A DNA stretch of 54,765 nt from Proteobacteria bacterium SG_bin4 (GTDB lineage Bacteria; Pseudomonadota; Gammaproteobacteria; Burkholderiales; Nitrosomonadaceae), in NCBI GenBank assembly GCA_002083395.1, contig LWDH01000045.1:1-54765 (forward strand), written 5' to 3'. Position numbers and translations under genes: made by a program. This document shows, piece by piece, positions 52,959-54,765 of the stretch. How positions within the stretch are numbered: position 1 is the first letter of the stretch; the number at the start of each line of letters is the position of its first letter. Under the pieces are notes generated by a model. The model was given only the letters and a program-made list of their open reading frames with translations. It was not told the DNA's origin and did not search any database.

Positions 52959-54731
52959 ATGAATTTTCTGCGATTGATTAGTTGGACCGTCTGTCTCTGG
53001 GCGTGTCTTCAAATACCAATAGTGTCGGCCAACGATATCGCATGCGAACAAACCGGTACGGCACATATCTGGATTTCGCCGTTGTCACCTCAGGCCGGAC
53101 AACCGGTCAAAATCATGGCTGTGTCAACTGACAGTCCGTTATCGGAGCTGATTCTGATGGACGCACAGGATCAGCCAATAGCGCTATCAACTCGTCAGCG
53201 CGGCGGACCGCCCTGGAGTTTGATCGCAAACTTGGAAAACCTTGATGACGGACCCTATCGAATCATCGCAAACCGGAATCAGCAACAAGCAGGATGTCTT
53301 TCGATAGTCATTGGAAAATCAGCCATTCAGGAAAAACCGGGAACGTGGAATCTGGCCACCGAAGCCTTTTACTCTGCCTGGATCGAGGAATTGTTCGGCG
53401 CACCGCCCGAGGAAAATCTCAGTTTCAATTCGCTGGAACCGGTATTGCGCAATAATGAGCGCAATTTTCTGCATAATTATCTGGGATTTAACGAAGATAG
53501 CAATTTGCCATTGACACCGGATTGCGCGGATTTGCCCTACACGTTGCGCGCTTATTTCGCCTGGAAAATCGGCCTGCCGATGGCCTTTCGAGCGTGCGGG
53601 CGCGGCTCGGCCAAAGCGCCGCCGAGTTGCGGCACGCCTACCATCGTCAGCGAGTTTACTCGGGGCATACAATCACAAACCAATTTCCGCAAGCGCTACC
53701 GGCAACTGGCGGACACCGTACATTCCGGTTCGGTGCGAACCGGTCTTGCCGCAGATAATACCGATTGGTACCCGATTCCCCTCAGCCGCGAGACGTTATG
53801 GCCGGGTACCGTGTATGCCGATCCCTACGGCCATATTCTGGTAGTAGCAGAGTGGGTGCCACAAACAATCGGCCGTCCCGGCATGTTGCTGGCAGTCGAC
53901 GCTCAGCCCGATAACTCCGTAGCACGCAAGCGCGTATGGGAAGGCACAATGTTGTTTGCCAACACGGCAAATGCCGGTCCCGGCTTTAAAGCATTCCGTC
54001 CGGTCGTGTTATCCGCATCGGGCGCGGGACGCATGTTGTCGAATCAGGAATTGAGCGAGCATACGGATTTTATGCCCTATTCGCTGGAACAGGATTATCT
54101 CACCCCCGATGATTTCTATGCCCGGCTAACGCAGTTGATCAATCCGCGCGGATTGGATCCATTGCAAGCGTACGAAGCCATGCTGGCGGCACTGGTCGAA
54201 CAAGTGGAAACCCGCGTCAATTCGGTGCAAAACGGTGAAACGTATTTCCGTAAGAATCCGCGCAGCACAATCGCGATGCCCAGCGGCGCAGCAATTTTCC
54301 AAACGATCGGACCTTGGGAGGATTATTCCACGCCATCGCGAGATATGCGTTTGATCATTGCGATCAATGTGTTGAACGGTCTTCCGGAAAAAATCTCGCA
54401 TCATCCGGAATTATTCGTGCTGAACGGCCAAAGCCCGGAACAAGCCAAGACCATGATCGAGCAGCATCACGCCAAGCGTATCCAGGAACGCAGCATCCGC
54501 TATATCCGTTCGGACGGCAGCGAATGGGAATTGACGATCGCTGAGGTGCTGGCGCGCAAACCCGGATTCGAGATCGCCTATAATCCCAATGATTGCGCCG
54601 AAATACGCTGGGGCGCGCAACCGGATACCGAAGAATATGCGACTTGCCGCCGTCAGGCACCGGCGGAACAACGCGCCCGCATGGCGCAATACCGCGTATG
54701 GTTTCAGGAAACGCGCAGGCCGGTACCTTAA
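52959..54731 (+). CDS. Large exported protein of unknown function
   Basis: This 590-residue protein has a signal peptide (about 1-24, ending VSA), then a beta-sandwich-like region (about 30-120; HIWISPLSPQAGQPVKIMAV) and a large globular part. In the globular part GLPMAFRACGRG (Cys about residue 214) and DPYGHILVVAEW (His about 291) recall the order of Cys and His in NlpC/P60- or transglutaminase-like peptidases. That similarity is weak and no family is claimed. It should be periplasmic or secreted. It is divergent from the broken dehydrogenase gene and appears monocistronic. Confidence 0.65.
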   Translation: MNFLRLISWTVCLWACLQIPIVSANDIACEQTGTAHIWISPLSPQAGQPVKIMAVSTDSPLSELILMDAQDQPIALSTRQRGGPPWSLIANLENLDDGPYRIIANRNQQQAGCLSIVIGKSAIQEKPGTWNLATEAFYSAWIEELFGAPPEENLSFNSLEPVLRNNERNFLHNYLGFNEDSNLPLTPDCADLPYTLRAYFAWKIGLPMAFRACGRGSAKAPPSCGTPTIVSEFTRGIQSQTNFRKRYRQLADTVHSGSVRTGLAADNTDWYPIPLSRETLWPGTVYADPYGHILVVAEWVPQTIGRPGMLLAVDAQPDNSVARKRVWEGTMLFANTANAGPGFKAFRPVVLSASGAGRMLSNQELSEHTDFMPYSLEQDYLTPDDFYARLTQLINPRGLDPLQAYEAMLAALVEQVETRVNSVQNGETYFRKNPRSTIAMPSGAAIFQTIGPWEDYSTPSRDMRLIIAINVLNGLPEKISHHPELFVLNGQSPEQAKTMIEQHHAKRIQERSIRYIRSDGSEWELTIAEVLARKPGFEIAYNPNDCAEIRWGAQPDTEEYATCRRQAPAEQRARMAQYRVWFQETRRPVP

Positions 54732-54765
54732 CAGGCCGTTGAAAAACGTTTTCGAGGCAGCCGAT

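Noticed and set aside
54732..54765. Possible insertion sequence end (GCCGTTGAAAAACG) at the window edge
   Set aside because: Only 34 bases are visible; no matching inverted end or transposase is present in the window.

Overview
The window looks like a chromosome segment of a betaproteobacterial ammonia oxidiser, most likely Nitrosomonas or a close relative. The best taxonomic marker is a small class I cytochrome c (21299-21610) that closely resembles Nitrosomonas cytochrome c-552 as I remember it. A PEP-CTERM exported protein and a core housekeeping set fit this. The identification rests on recall of protein families, not on a search.

Left part (1-28.4 kb) is ordinary core genome. A leftward glycine-cleavage operon (gcvT, gcvH, gcvPA, tpx, gcvPB, adenosine-kinase-like PfkB kinase) follows a tandem glycine riboswitch and a plausible sigma-70 promoter. 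Next is a tightly overlapping purine/methylthio-nucleoside salvage set (hpt, methylthioinosine phosphorylase, def), then ligA. A rightward cell-wall and lipoate cluster follows (DUF2914 protein, Nudix hydrolase, dacC-type carboxypeptidase, D-amino-acid transaminase, ybeD, lipB, lipA). LipB and LipA make the lipoyl group that GcvH needs, so these two loci are functionally linked. After that come an OsmC protein, cytochrome c-552, ilvD, lgt, a peptidoglycan-recycling pair amgK-murU upstream of pepP, and ubiK.

From 28.6 to 49.9 kb the core is interrupted. comM (28601-30112) is complete, but its last 462 bp occur again, in the same orientation, at 49467-49928. Between the copies lie about 19.4 kb of mostly AT-richer DNA carrying a Tc-type (insecticidal toxin complex) locus: a TcB-TcC fusion of 2465 aa, a 615-aa protein made of about 88-residue repeats, and a 2067-aa TcA. 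These are followed by a multi-pass membrane protein, an exported START/SRPBCC-like protein, a DUF2235 (Tle1-like) hydrolase and a double helix-turn-helix regulator. No integrase or transposase is visible. The C-terminal cargo of the TcB-TcC fusion has a strand-HG...strand-CxC layout suggesting a clan CD (caspase/CHAT-like) cysteine peptidase. This toxin island in a chemolithotroph is the most interesting content of the window.

Right part (49.9-54.7 kb) returns to core-like DNA: a PEP-CTERM protein with a clear terminator, a succinate-semialdehyde dehydrogenase gene broken by one extra copy of a 7-bp tandem repeat, and a large exported protein of unknown function. No tRNA, rRNA or CRISPR array was recognised.
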